Assembly (NCBI RefSeq): GCF_047675955.1
Contig: NC_132927.1
Coordinates: forward strand, 63,159,702 to 63,223,701
From: Chlorocebus sabaeus
Taxonomy: Eukaryota > Chordata > Mammalia > Primates > Cercopithecidae
Length of the DNA stretch: 64,000 nucleotides
Direction: 5' to 3'
In this document: in pieces, positions 46,791 to 59,254 of the stretch
Numbering within the stretch: position 1 is the stretch's first letter
Layout: the number at the start of each line of letters is the position of its first letter
The notes under the pieces: model-generated
Databases searched by the model: none
What the model was told of the DNA's origin: nothing
Seen by the model: the letters and a program-made list of their open reading frames with translations, nothing else
Made by a program: the position numbers and the translations under genes

Positions 46791-48485
46791 TTTCCACTAT
46801 TTCCTATCCAGTTATTTTTTGTGATGGCTACTGTGTTCAGGTCTTATGAAAATGTTCTATTAAATGCCTCATTAAAATGAACTTTTGCAGCAAGATAAAT
46901 AATTTATTTACCATTATGAAGAAAGAGAGTAATTAGACAAATCTTGAAAATGTCTTCAGAGAGCTGAAATGTGTATTCTACATTTTGTTATACTTGTTCA
47001 CCAATAAAACGTGGCAAGTAATGAGAAAAAAAGTTAAGAACAGGGACAGGAAGCTGAACTAGTGCAGTATTCTGGGCCTTATATGATGCATTAGCAGCAA
47101 TAAAGAAATGAGCAGAAAATGAACGTAATTTGCTGCCTCTCTGTACATAAGTTTTAATATGTAGTGCTAGCCAAGTAAGCTAATGAAAGAAAGAAATTTT
47201 AATTACAAGAAAATTATGTCTGTAATATCTTAGGTAGAGTGTCTTAAACATGACCTTATATAAATATACTATGTATATCAGTTAATTGCTTAAACATTGA
47301 GGTTCATTTTACTACTTTTTAGGATAAAGTTTGCCTATCTGCTACATGAAGTTAGCAGGGAAAAGTAAGTGTAAACTGAGTGTTTAAAAGGTGGGCAGAC
47401 ATAAAAGAATGTATTAACAAACTCTGCTGAGGTAATGTTTCAGAATAATTTAGGCTGTGTGAACTGAATGGAATACTATTAGAAATAAGCAAAAGTGTTC
47501 ATCAACATCTGAAGCTTGAAGGAATTTCCCTCTTTTACTGAGTTTTGATATATACACATCATGTCTTTTAGTGAGATCACATCACACAGACAAAGCATAC
47601 AGGCATCCCTCCTTCCTTCCAAGTATTTAAAATAATAAACAGCTTCCTCAGGTCCAAACACAGCTGGTTATTTTCTAATAATATTTGCAAAATCAAACCT
47701 CAGGCAGTGTTCATGTGCAGGCTTTCCCAAATATAAACACAGCATCAATAAAGCATAGTTTCACTTATTTGATGGAACAAGGAGCTGGAAGGTTAAAGGC
47801 AGATATTTCAATCATCTTGTCATTGGCTTGCTCTGTAACTGTCTGTCAGTCAATAGGCATTTGCTGTTTTCTGTTGCTAAAATGGTCAATGGAAATGCGG
47901 TTATCTGTACTTCTCTTTGACTCATTTATTATCAGGCAAATTGAAATACAGCACTTATTAAACAAGTTTTGCCAAGTACTCACACACGGAGAGCACCACC
48001 AAAAATTGAGTGGGAGAAGGCTTGAAACATTATCCAAAATAGTTTTCAGAGCGACTATAAGACATTACATGGCAGAAAATTACAGGAAATAATTTTGCTT
48101 TGTAAATCATGAAATATGGCATTAATTTGCCATTCTCACATATCATGCTATTCCCATATTCTAAATCCAGTCCTTTAATTTGTTCATGCCGCCATGAAAA
48201 GACTGGAATTAAAGAATTCCAAAGTTGGAAGCAACCTAGAAGAAAGTCTCTCAAAAGATCCATTTGATGCTCGTATCACCTCTAGAATATCCCTGCCAAG
48301 CAGTCACCTGATGCAACCCTGAACACACACTCCCTATGGAAGCCATTGATTTTACTTGAGAACAACTTCGAAGGTGAAAATGAATTTTTCTATATTATTT
48401 CCAAATCTCACCACCTCCAACTTCTGACCCTAATTGTGTTTTTGAGGGGATAATAAGCAAGATTAATCATTTTTTCCACATTCAG
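46791..48485. other. 1.7-kb single-copy region
   Basis: No recognised repeat. A 135-codon frame at 47685-48092 is the longest in non-repetitive DNA here. I see no domain, signal peptide or splice context in it, and its composition follows the AT-rich background. It is most likely chance. Confidence 0.45.
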
Positions 48486-48735
48486 GAGGCAATTTAACAA
48501 ATAATAATTATATGCATGATACAAACCAGATTCTGTTTCAGATACAGGAAATAAAATAATGAATCAAAGAAGGTCCCTAATCACATGGAATTAGCTGTCT
48601 TGCTATGTGAGGCCTAGGAAAATGATACACACATAGGCAAGTACACTGTGATAATATGCTCCAGGGTAAGCGTTTGCGTGAAACGTAATGGAATCACCAA
48701 GAGGATCAGAGGCGATGCCTAAGTGAAGAATACAA
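48486..48735 (+). mobile_element. Scrap of the unassigned ancient repeat (start region)
   Basis: GATACAGGAAATAAAATAAT and GGTCCCTAATCACATGGAAT (near 48541-48590), then 'acactgtgataatatgctcc', follow the start-region order of the copy at 29250. Confidence 0.4.
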
Positions 48736-48864
48736 GAATGATTTATCCTTTTCTGCCAGGAAACAAATCACACTCTCATTTATAACAAGTTTACCAGCTA
48801 TAAAAAACAAATACTCATGGCTAACCCAAATTGGGTGACTACCGGAGTCTATTAGTACTTCCCT

Positions 48865-48965
48865 CTTCCAAATGAAGGCACTGAGATTTGGAGAGGTCTA
48901 GTTATTTGCACAAGGTTCCTCAGTGAGCAAGTGACTAAGTAGAGATTGGAGTCCTAAGCCCTTCC
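48865..48965 (-). mobile_element. MIR fragment
   Basis: AATGAAGGCACTGAGATTTG and 'gagaggtctagttatttgcac' followed by GTCCTAAGCCC match the complement of the MIR core. Confidence 0.7.
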
Positions 48966-49149
48966 TGGGCGTCCCACCAGGGTGGTGCTGTGAGAATAAA
49001 CTCCACAGCAAAGACAGTTTCTGAGTGAGTTTCTTTCTTTGCCAGCTGTTTCCACTTTAGAAAACAATAGATCACTTCTAGAATTGTAAGATAAAATTTT
49101 CAGTTCGCAAACCAAATTCTGATAATGTGGAACATTTCACAAGTTAATG

Positions 49150-50070
49150 GAACAAGGTCTGGTGTCACCCTGAATTCTACTCTGGGCTCAAGTTCCTTAG
49201 TGGCTCCTGCTTTAGGCAAGGCCCCCATGATCCGATCCCTCCCTCCTTCTAAAAACACTTCACCTCTAAACACACTTTCACTAACTTATTGGACTCCAGT
49301 TCACTGACTCTGTCTCTCTCCCCAAACACATCCAAAGACCTTCCCACTCTACGCCTTTGCACTTGCTCTACCCTCTTCCTAAGAAAGTTACTTCTCCATA
49401 TTTTTCCAATAGGCTTTTAGCTCCCTAGGTCTCAGATCAAATGTAGGAAGCCAGCTTTACCACCTTAGAATTCAATTGTTCTTCAAACTCATGACCAAAA
49501 GTTCTCTACATCTTATTAGCCTACAGTATTTTCTTCAGCATACTTATCATTTTAATCTATAGTTCATATTTATTTGCTTAATAATTATCTTTAATATTCT
49601 TGTCTGGAATGAAAGTACTAGGAGGTCAGCCGGATGCGGTGGCTCATGCCTGTAATCCCAGCACTTTGGGAGGCCAAGATGGGCAGATCACCTAAGGTGG
49701 GAGTTCAAGACCAGCCTGACCAACATGGAGAAACCCCGTCTCTACTACAAATACAAAATTAGCCTAGCATGGTGGCACATGCCTGCAATCCCTATTACTC
49801 TGGAGGCTGAGGCAGGAGAATCACTTAAACCCAGGAGGTGGAGGTTGAGGTGAACCCAGATCGTCCAGATCGTGTCATTGCACTCCAGTCTGGGCAACAA
49901 GAGTGAAACTCCGTCTCAAAAAAAAAAAAAAGAAAAAAAGAAAAAGAGAAAGAAAAAAACAAAACAAGTACCAGGAGGTCAAGAGCTCTGGGTGGTTTAG
50001 TCACTGCATATTCCTAGCAACTAGAAGAATGCTTGTCATATAGTGAGACTATAAGAAATAAAAGAAGGAT
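49150..50070 (+). mobile_element. L2 3' half, split by an Alu
   Basis: The left part (49150-49628) has 'ggcaaggcccccatgatccg', CCTTTGCACTTGCTCTACCC and 'gtctcagatcaaatgtaggaagcc' in L2 order. The L2 terminus resumes after the Alu with 'agctctgggtggtttagtcactgcatattcc' and 'catatagtgagactat'. The match is diverged but colinear, and the Alu insertion is marked by its own target duplication. Confidence 0.8.
49629..49966 (+). mobile_element. AluS inserted into the L2
   Basis: Full-length Alu flanked by a 15-bp duplication AGTACTAGGAGGTCA at 49614-49628 and AGTACCAGGAGGTCA at 49967-49981 (one mismatch). It carries an extra copy of CCAGATCGT near 49865 and an AAAG-interrupted tail. Confidence 0.96.
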
Positions 50071-50169
50071 GCGTTCAGTTTTCTAATGGATATTTAGTAA
50101 TGTGGTGGACCCAAATATAATTATTTTTAAAAAGAAAACTAGCCAATACCAAAATAACGGTTTGGAGAT

Positions 50170-50325
50170 AAATCTCATTTTTCCCATCTTAAAATGAAAA
50201 AAACTGAGGCTGAGAGGTTAAAAAAAAAAAATTGGGGTCAGAAAAGCAGCCAGTCAACCTAGTAGATGGGTGAGCTGGAATTCAGCTCAAATCCTCTCTA
50301 ACTCCAAAGCATTTGCTTTGCTCCT
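50170..50325 (-). mobile_element. MIR
   Basis: CCATCTTAAAATGAAAAAAA, then ACTGAGGCTGAGAGGTTAAA and 'gtgagctggaattcagctcaaatcc' match the complement of MIR. An A run of 11 bases interrupts it. Confidence 0.75.
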
Positions 50326-50394
50326 ATATTTCAGCAAATATGGCTAGTGCTAAAATAGAAGTGTGCGCAAAGAAGAGAAATCACAGAAGAGAAG

Positions 50395-50545
50395 GAACAA
50401 CTGACTGCCTGGGAGTCTCAAGGAAGGTTCTCAGAAGTGACTTTTTCAGTGGATTTTGAAATTTGTAGAGGAATTTGACGGGTAGGAAAGAGCGTCAGGG
50501 AGGCATTCTCGACAGAAAGGAAGCCATGCGCAGAAAAGCTCCGGG
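50395..50545 (+). mobile_element. Scrap of the unassigned ancient repeat
   Basis: The 'aggaaggttctcagaagtgac', 'gggtaggaaagagcg' and 'aaaggaagccatgcgcag' order resembles the copies at 41605 and 20820. Weak similarity only. Confidence 0.35.
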
Positions 50546-52454
50546 GGACAAATAAACAAAGGTCCATTTAACACCTGTCTCCTTGAAAATAGATTCTGCC
50601 ATGGTAGCATGGGTTTTTACAAATTGCCTGTAAGAATATCTACAAAGCAAAATTTAGCCCTTAAAATTCAAACCAAGATGTTGATTGCTATCACCCAGCC
50701 CACGGAAAGTGTAACAAATTGGCACCTGGTTCTGTCTACCAAGTACAGACAGACAAATCCTCACTAGAATGAAGAGATGGCATGGCTGAGCACCAGAGGT
50801 CATGGGCTTGCCCCGTTAATATGTTCGATTATTTTAAAGGATGCAGATTACAGTCTGTCACTTTTATATTCAAGTTTATTTGAAACTCACCGTCAGATCT
50901 ACAAAGTTAACTGCCCATTCAATGGAAGCATGAAGTCTCAGACAATATGAGTATTGATTGTCATGCTTCACGAGATGAATCAAAGTCAGAGATTTCCTTT
51001 GAGAGTCGTATAAATATTTGTATCCTAATGTTATCGGGAATTTGTTCCTGAGATTTAAGATATAATTCAAGGAATTGTCAAAAATATATCATTACTGATG
51101 TAAATATTATAAAGAGTGGAGTTACTGAGGGTTCTTGTCTGTGTGTTAGCATTAAAACTTCACTCTTCAGAGAAGTCTATTGCCTGCGAGGAGGCAATTT
51201 ACCAACAGCTTTCTGGTAGTATGACTGTGTGAATGCATCTCAAAACCAAAGTGTGTATTACTTTCCTGCCAAAAGCATTGTCCTTAAACATTTTTCCTAC
51301 ACTAAGCTTGGAGCAAGTCAGTTTTATTTAAATAACTCCATTACAAATGATCTCTACCACCTAGAAATAGGTGTTTTGATGTGTGTGTGTGTTCAAATAA
51401 TATTTCATTTTGTTTTCTTTTTACAATTAGAATAATAGTAAGTTCCAGTTAAAATAAATCAAACAGTACAAAATTCTGATGAATTCTTGTAGCGGTTTCT
51501 TTTTTAGAAATGTCCCCTTGAATTGCTTGCATTTTAAACATCTGTAGTAAGTTATGTACCATTTCTAACTATATTAGCACTGAATCATTTACTTTTCCAA
51601 GAAATAAAATCTTTTTCTCTGTTTCTTCACTTTTTATTTCATGATCATGCACATGTAAATGTCTTAGGTTTTTTTTTTACCCTCAGGAGCTTTGCGTAGT
51701 TACAGGGAATGAAAATGGGAGGGGAGTTAACCAACCCATCAGACATCTTTCTCAGCAGCAGCCTGTAGAAATGCATTTTGAAGCTAAAAAACTGGTATGG
51801 TTTGAACTAGGGGAGTTGTTAAATGTACCTTTAGAACTCTATGTAGGATATAAAATTCTGGAGATATAGTTCTGCTTCTACTTCATCTCAGCCAGCTTTA
51901 ATTTCTACTCAAAGGGAATATTAAATCTTGAAAAGACCTAAAAAAGGACAAAGAATATGTCTTTGAGAGCACGTTAAATACACCAGGCTTCCACTTTGTC
52001 ATAAAACTTGCATGAACAGATATAAGACAAGGCAGGGAATGAGGGTCATTGCTTTTTCCAAGCCAAATCCACCAGTTCTTTGCTTAACAAATCATTACAG
52101 ATTCTATTCAAATCTGAGTTAAAGAATTAAATGAATTATAGTACTGAATATTCACTGGCAACAAGATTTTGTGATGCTTTTCAAAATATCCCTATGAACC
52201 AATAATTTTAGAGGGAGAAGGTAAAGAAATGAGCTAATTAACAACAGCTCTGTCAATACTTTCAGAATACAGTTGCAGAAACTCTCACCCTTTATGGAAA
52301 ATAGAAAGAAATATGTACAAGAAACAATTATTGTATGCAGATAAGGTAAGTGTTAAATATATACAAAATAATCTCCTGGTTAAATATTCAAAGAAGTGAT
52401 ATTTGTAGAATTAAATTTGTCATTTGAACTACCCTTCCACAAGTCTATAGTAGC
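50546..52454. other. 1.9-kb single-copy region
   Basis: No gene or recognised repeat. A short GT run lies at about 51379-51392. Frames at 50876-51070 and 51229-51435 have no recognised domain. Confidence 0.45.
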
Positions 52455-52465
52455 GAGAATTTCTT

Positions 52466-52777
52466 TTTCTTTTCTTTTCCTTTTTTTTTTTTTTGTTAAG
52501 GCAGAGTCACTCTGTCACCCAAGCTGCAGTGCAGTGGCACGATTTGGCCACTACAACCTCTGCTTCCTGGATTCAAGAAATCGTCCTGCCTCAGCCTCAT
52601 GAGTAGCTGGGATTACAGGTGCACACCACTATGCCCAGCTACTTTCTGTATTTTTAGTAGAGACAAGGTTTCACCATGTTGGCCAGGCTGGTCTTGAACT
52701 CCTGACCTCAGGTGATCTGCCCACCTTGGCCTCCCAAAGTGCTGGAGTTACAGGTGTGAGCCACTGCGTCCAGTCAA
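52466..52777 (-). mobile_element. Full-length AluS
   Basis: Flanked by the 11-bp duplication GAGAATTTCTT at 52455-52465 and 52778-52788, with a T-rich tail on the left. Several point changes and small deletions. Confidence 0.95.
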
Positions 52778-52788
52778 GAGAATTTCTT

Positions 52789-53903
52789 AAATCTACTCTG
52801 GAGGTAATTTATAGTCGAATATAGATATATAATAAATAAATGCAACTGCTGCTGGGTCCCATTACTTTAATTTGGGTGTTGAAGAAAGAGCACCATTTCA
52901 GATTTGATGAATAAATTAAGGATTGTGTACAGCTGTACAGTTGAAGTACATCTCTTTGTTATTAATATTAATAGTATTAAGCCATCAGCATGATTATTCT
53001 ATGGTCTTCTCAAAAATCTGAGTTTAAACCCTTCCTTAATATAAAAATAAACCTCAGAATCAAGGTATAAGTTGATCCTCAACCCCACAAGAATGCGAAC
53101 ATGTTTGATTTCTTATTTGCTCAGTGGGGAAGATTGGGCTCCTTTGGGCTTCTAATATAAATCAAGTGAGAGTCCCACTATCTCTAACAGGAGAGTAGGG
53201 GGTAAACTGTGAATTGCCTTCAAAGGTTTGAACGTCTTCAGCAGCTCCTGTAAGAGTGACTCACAACGATATCTGGCACTATGGAAATTGATCTTGGTAT
53301 CTCAGCCATGAGAAACCTACTTCTTTCCAGAATGGTGTCTTTGATATTTCATCAAGTCAGTATCATCTGAAAGGTACCTCTGTCACTGGATTTCTTACTT
53401 CTTCAACTAGAACCTCACAAAAACTGCCTACAAAGGCAGAACTGTATTCGTGCAGTCCACTCATGCCCTTCCTCTTGTTTCTGATGATTCATGTAATAGA
53501 GAAACAAAGAAGAATCCTTTGCCTCCTTTCCCCTCAGTGATTTATATAGGGCCACATAAAGTCTGCATTATACAAAGCAAAACTAGCTTATTGAAAGCAA
53601 ACAGGGCTGGAAGAATCCTACTTTTTTAAAAAAAGATATAATAATAGAAGTACAATTTTCTTGTCATATGGACTGAGGCATTAAAAAGAGCCTAGTTATA
53701 AAATAAGGAGAGAGACAACTTTTTAATTTTGAAAGCCAATAAAATGAGGATTCCTTAAAAGCTCTTTTTCGTTTTTTAAAAAATTAGATTAGCATTATTT
53801 TTGTTTGTTTGTTTCATCATTTCTTCTGTGCCAGCTCTATAAAATAACCTTTCAAAATAGCTCTGTGCCATATGGTAACAGTCAAGAATGAAAATTATTT
53901 AAG

Positions 53904-53904
<1 letters not shown>
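52789..53904. other. 1.1-kb single-copy region
   Basis: No recognised repeat or gene. Moderately GC-richer between about 53080 and 53480. Confidence 0.45.

Positions 53905-53941
<37 letters not shown>
53905..53941. repeat. (GT)n microsatellite
   Basis: About 18 uninterrupted TG units. Confidence 0.97.
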
Positions 53942-53944
<3 letters not shown>

Positions 53945-54399
53945 GCATACAGGCACATAAAGTGATATTGGCATTCCTTATACTTAGGAAGCTCTTTATT
54001 CTAAAACTCTGGGTGGAGAGGATGGAAAGAAAATAGAAAGATGGTTTTCATTCCAGCAGAACTCAACAGACTGGACATTAAGAACTTCTCATGTGCAATT
54101 GAGGCCAGATCTGGAAAATTTAGTCATAGCTATACATACACAGCACTTTTACAAAGCAGTCACTCAAAAGCTGTAGTCTATCATATATCTTCATGTTTAT
54201 TATCTCTGGGCCAGATTTTTTTGGCAGCAAATGGAATTTTGACTTGGCAGAAAGCTTGCGGTTAGCAAATATTTGGCATTCTATAGGAAGCTTCTTCAAA
54301 TCAACGAGAAAATAGAGAGCCAAAGAAGAGATTAGGAGTAGAGAGAGGTCTGCCATTTTTTGACACTGGTTCTGAATTCATTTACATCATCATTATGCA
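53942..54399. other. Single-copy stretch
   Basis: Opposed frames of 74 and 78 codons (54041-54265 +, 54120-54356 -) overlap. Neither has a recognisable domain. Confidence 0.45.
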
Positions 54400-54565
54400 T
54401 CCATTCCTCACTTGCTGAGTGACCATCAGCCTGTGAATTATCCCAGCTCAATCTCAGGATTTTCATCTGTGAAACATAATACTATAATATTCACCTCACA
54501 GCCTTGATGTGGGGACTGGAGCTGGAATGTTTGGGAGTCACTTGTCATAGTGCAAAGCACAGTTT
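54400..54565 (+). mobile_element. MIR
   Basis: CTCACTTGCTGAGTGACCAT then 'ctcaggattttcatctgtg' and ACCTCACAGCCTTGATGTGG follow MIR order. Confidence 0.7.
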
Positions 54566-55149
54566 TCAGGATGAATGAATTATTATTCAGTAGTATAGTT
54601 GGCACTGCCTGTTCTTTCTTTATCATATAAGTATACACATTTTTTCTATCTTCATATGAAAAGTAAAAATATATACTTTAATTCTACTGGTCCCCTAGTC
54701 CATACAGCCACCGGTTTCTCTGCTACCAAGAGAGAGTTATACTTGAAGGAAATAAGGAAGCCACAATATGACCACCTTCTATTCTCTCTTTGACCCTGTT
54801 CCCACAGGGTATTTCTTCCATTTTTCTGTTATGTTGCCAAATTCCTTGTGTATTTCTGCATCCTCTTATTACTTGTCAGCATTCGATGTTATTAACCAAT
54901 CCCTATTTTTTTAAAATAGTCTTCCCTTGGCCTTCTGATGAATCTGTTTCTCCAATTTTCCATCTACGTTGCAGATCTTTCTATCTAAGCCTTGTCATAA
55001 GGTTCTTTTTTTTTTTTAACACCTTACCTGTAAATGTGTTTCAATTTTAGTAATGACTATTTCTCCATCGCTATGTTGTATATCTATCCTGTGATACACA
55101 TAAGAATGTGGTAGGATACAACAGTAGGATATCAGTAGGATACAACGAC
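54566..55149. other. Single-copy stretch with a short triplication
   Basis: No gene seen. At 55112-55148 an AGTAGGATA(C/T)-type unit of about 12 bp occurs three times. Confidence 0.5.
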
Positions 55150-55248
55150 CAGGAACATGGCCTCTATTCAACTCTTGGCCCTGCAATATTATGCTATTTT
55201 ATTGCCTTGGACAATTTTTGTACCTCTCTGTGTCACATTTTCATCACT
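55150..55248 (+). mobile_element. Left half of a MIR split by an LTR
   Basis: The MIR reads through 'cttggccctgc', 'gccttggacaatttttg' and TACCTCTCTGTGTCACATTT to TCACT at 55248. The core motif then breaks off. Confidence 0.75.
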
Positions 55249-55583
55249 TGTCTCTTAGTTCAGTCTGCTTTAACAAAAAGCATAAACCAGGTGACTCAAC
55301 AGAAATTTATTTCTCACAGTTCTGGAGGCTGGGAATTGAAGAGCAGGGTGCTAATATGACCACTTTCTGGTTTGCAGATGGTTATCTCCTTGCTGTTTCT
55401 TCACATGCTGGAGAGACACAGCCTTTCCTGTGTCTATTCTTATAAGGGCACTAACTCCATTCTTGAGCATTCTATATTGATGACCTAATCACCTCCCAAA
55501 GGCCTCACCTCCTAATACTCTCACATTGGATATTAGGGCTTCAGCAGAAACCTTTTAGGGGGATACAAACAGTTAGTCCATAG
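55249..55583 (-). mobile_element. Solo MaLR LTR (MST/MLT1-type) inside a MIR
   Basis: The complement reads from near the LTR start (CTATGGACTAAC) through TAGTATTAGGAGGTGAGGC-like and TTGGGAGGTGATTAGGTCAT blocks, 'agtgcccttataagaatagac' and 'gcctccagaactgtgagaaataaattt', to the end. This is MST/MLT1 layout, with an AATAAA signal. The 5-bp duplication TCACT at 55244-55248 and 55584-55588 brackets it, and the MIR resumes at TTGTAAAATGGAG. Length about 335 bp. No internal retroviral sequence is present. Confidence 0.88.
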
Positions 55584-55715
55584 TCACTTGTAAAATGGAG
55601 ATAATGCTAGTAAAAGCTGTATGTTGAGGTTTTTGTAAGGACTAAATTAGTGACTTTGTTAAGTGTTTTACACGGTGATTTACTTACAGAAAATACACAA
55701 TAAGAACTATCTATC
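55584..55715 (+). mobile_element. Right half of the split MIR
   Basis: Continues the MIR core with CTTGTAAAATGGAGATAATG and 'tttttgtaaggactaaattagtgac' in consensus order. Confidence 0.75.
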
Positions 55716-55760
55716 ATCTTCATCATTCATCATCATTATCATCACCATCATCATCATCCT
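55716..55760. repeat. (ATC)n trinucleotide repeat
   Basis: Imperfect CAT/ATC units at the end of the MIR, probably grown from its terminal sequence. Confidence 0.9.
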
Positions 55761-55837
55761 TGGTTTCATACCTTCCACATCCAACCTGTGGTAACTAATG
55801 TACATTTCCATACATATTTGAAAATATTTTAAATCTA

Positions 55838-56250
55838 CCCATATCTTCACTTCTCCTCTGCCAGTACTCTAGCTCAAGTCAACATCATTTCTTACTTAGA
55901 TTATTGCAATAGTCTTCTAGTGGATGTTGCCAGTTCTTACTGCCTTCTACTTTTCTGTTAAAAAAGAATTTTCAATATGTCACTATTTTGTCTTTCAATA
56001 GAGTCACATTTTAATTTGGAATAAAATGAAACCTCCTTACCAAGTCTCAAAAGCGTTATACGTTATGGCCATATATCAACTTTGTAAGTTCTTTTTTCAT
56101 GTTCCACTTTGTTCACCAGGAGAGTAATACAGTTTTCTATTTGGTTTAATTTTGTTTATAACTATGCTTAGCTACTCTTTGCCTCAAAGCTTTTTTATAT
56201 CCTTTTTCATATCCATCTTCTTCTCTTTGTAAGAATATATTTGTTTCTTG
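55838..56250 (+). mobile_element. L2 fragment
   Basis: CTCTAGCTCAAGTCAACATC, then TTAGATTATTGCAATAGTCT and 'gaataaaatgaaacctccttacc' match the L2 'ccaggccaccatcatctctcgcctggactactgcaa…ataaagtccaaactcctt' region. Confidence 0.75.
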
Positions 56251-58174
56251 ATATTAAATAGTGTTCTAAATATTTACAACGAAAATGAAAATTAATATAT
56301 ACACCAATTTACAATAAAAATTACTCAAATCGCTGTTGCAGTATCCAAAATTAGTCACTGGGTCCCACAGAATTGGTTTTCAAACACATTGTGAAAATTT
56401 TCAGAATCTTCCTTGTGAAAATACAAAATACACAAAATTGCCAAAGAAAAAGAAAGAGTAGAAGAGGAAGGAGAAGGAAAAATAAAAAAGGAAAAGATAC
56501 AGGAAATGGAAAAAGCATATTTCTACTTTAAAATGACAATGCTATGTGGCATAAATGTGAATGTCAAGCAAGTAAATTTAGATAGAGATGTGTTTAAGAT
56601 ACCCCATTCTTAGTATCAAGGGACAAAATATGAAGTCTTTATTTTTCATGAATAGCTATTTTCTTTCTTATTTGTGGTGAACATTATTTAAGTGTCTTTT
56701 TATACAAGAAAACTGCATAATAAAACTAATAAATAAGAAAAATCTCAAAAGACCAAAACTCAAATGCGGCTGCTGTTATTTACCATTTCACTGCAATGGC
56801 TTAAAATTATACTTAACAAAATTAGCTTGTACAGATTTCTAGAAGATTCCTGCCAAAGATTAAAACAAATGTAAGTAAGAAATTTCTATTAACACAACAT
56901 ATTGTAGCCTAGTACAATAAAATTGTAGTTTTATCTAACTTCCATTAGAGAAAACTTTTAAGTATAGAGAAGAAACTCATTTCATACTTTATATACATAA
57001 AAATAATTACTTCATAATTGAATCCCCTGCAACAAGAAATAGAAGGTTCAGGAGAATATTTATTTTATATTCTTAAATTTCATAGAATGATATTTATGTC
57101 AGCCTTGAAACACACTTTTCTCTCAGTAGTTTTGTAGCCTACAGTGATATAAACAGATAAATATTGAAAGAAAATGTGGCATGTATAACAAAGTAAATGA
57201 TATTTTATTTTGTAGAGTTTTATGATACTTTATTCATTACACATTTTGACTGATAATATATGTAGTTTAGTGAGCTTTTCTGACTCACATTTTGTGTGTT
57301 TTTTTCCCTCTTTTTTTCTTTAGCAGTAAAATTATATCATCTTTTGATTAGATAGAAAAATCTGAAGCTAATTAAAAGTTTACAAGTATTCTGTAAGGTC
57401 CGTTTGAGTTAGCTGAAGCACAATGTTTTTTAAATAGGAGGTCGAGAAATCTAGGGGACCAGTTATGATTTATCAGCTGTCTAAAGGTCTCTACATAATT
57501 TCAGAGTCCGCTAAAATGTGTATTTATGATAGTGTTGGCACAAAATAATTACTTACCCAAATATTCATGCTTGCTTAAGAAAAAGCAAACAGAGGCAAAA
57601 ATAATACATAAATGATGAATTCAACAGGAAACAAGATTAAGTAAGACTACAGCACACTATATGAGCAGGGATTGTACACTAGTTGCAAATGAGAAAAATG
57701 GTGGAAAAACTGAATTACCATGCAGTGCATGGAAGTAAGAGTGCACTAAAATAAAGTAAAATAAATGGCATTAGAACCATCAGAGCTATATTCACATTGT
57801 AATTGCTGATTTAGGGTTAACAAAATCACATCATTTGTCATAGTAAACTAATGCTGTTAGTTTGGATTTTATTGTTTGTTTAGTTTTGTTAGCATTTAAT
57901 GTATACATTCTTTTGACTTGATAGCTTCATATAAGCTATAAGTAAATGAGTTTAGACACTTCTTTTATGTTTGCACTTATTTAACTAACATTGTAATAAA
58001 AATAACGTAAGTCAACAAGGAGAGCTAACAAATACCATGAATTCTCAAAAAACATGAACACAAATATTTGCCACACTATTTTTGTGTATGTGTAATCCAC
58101 ACATATGAAAATCAAGCACAATAGCCAGTAAACAAATAATCTTCTTACTTTTCCCCTTCTTTTTTCTCTTATTT
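56251..58174. other. 1.9-kb AT-rich single-copy region
   Basis: No recognised repeat or gene. A purine-rich patch lies at about 56440-56515. Confidence 0.45.
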
Positions 58175-58982
58175 TGAAATTAAACTTTTAATTTGAGACA
58201 ATTGGAATTTCACATACATTTATAAAAAATAATACATAGAGATCCCGCATACTCTTTACTCAGTTTGCCTCAAAGGTAACCTGTTGCAAAACTGTACTGC
58301 AATATCCAAACCAGGTTATTGGCATTGATACAGTCAATATACAGAAGGTTTCATCTCCAGGACTCCTTGCTTCCCTTTTATAGCCAGACCTACTTTCCTC
58401 CCATCTTTGCTCTCCCATCCCTTAACTACCTGGTTCACTATTTTTGATATTTTTTTTTATTTCGAGAATGTTCTATTAGAAATGAAATTAAACAGCATGT
58501 AGCCATTTCTTTTGCCTTTTTTCACTAAGCATAACTCACTGGAGATTCATTCAGGTGGTTGTGGGGATCGATAGTTCATTTCTTTTTATTACTGAGTAGT
58601 ATTTCTGAGTATGGATGTGCCACAGTTAGTTTAACCATTCACCCACTGAAGGTTAGTTCCAGGTTTTAGTTAGTATGGATAAGACTGCCATAATCATTCG
58701 TGTACAAGATACTGTGCAAAGACAAATATTCATAAATGCTCAATAATGTAATTGCTAAGTTCTATGGTGTTCCATGTTTAGTTTTTCAAGAAACTGCCAC
58801 ACTATTCTCCAGAGTATTTATACCATTTTACATTTCCACCAGCAATATACAAGTGGTGAGTTTCTCTGCATACTCACTATCATCTTGTGTTACCATCTTT
58901 CTTTAAAAAGCAATCTGATAGCTGTGTATTGACAACTCAGTGTAGTTTCAAAGTGCATTTTCCTACCGGCTAATAATACTGA

Positions 58983-59254
58983 ATTTTTTTTTTTTGAGAC
59001 AGTCTCTCTCTCTGTCATTGAGGCTGGAGTGCAGTGATGTAATCTGGGATCACCACAACCTCTGCTCCTGGGTTCAAGTAATTTTTGTTGGGGGTCACAG
59101 GCACACACCACCACACCTGGCTAATTTTTGTTTTTACTAGAGGCGGGGTTTCACCATGTTGGCCAGGCTAGTCTTGAGCTTCTGGCCTCAAGTGATCCAC
59201 CTACCTTGGCCTCCCAAAGTGCTGGGATTACAGGCATTAGCCACGGCCCTCGGC
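58983..59254 (-). mobile_element. AluS/J inside the ancient L1
   Basis: Reverse Alu with a 12-T tail on the left. Flanks AATAATACTGA (58972-58982) and CTATGATACTGA near 59255-59266 look like a decayed target duplication. A deletion near 59085 removes part of the right monomer. Confidence 0.93.
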
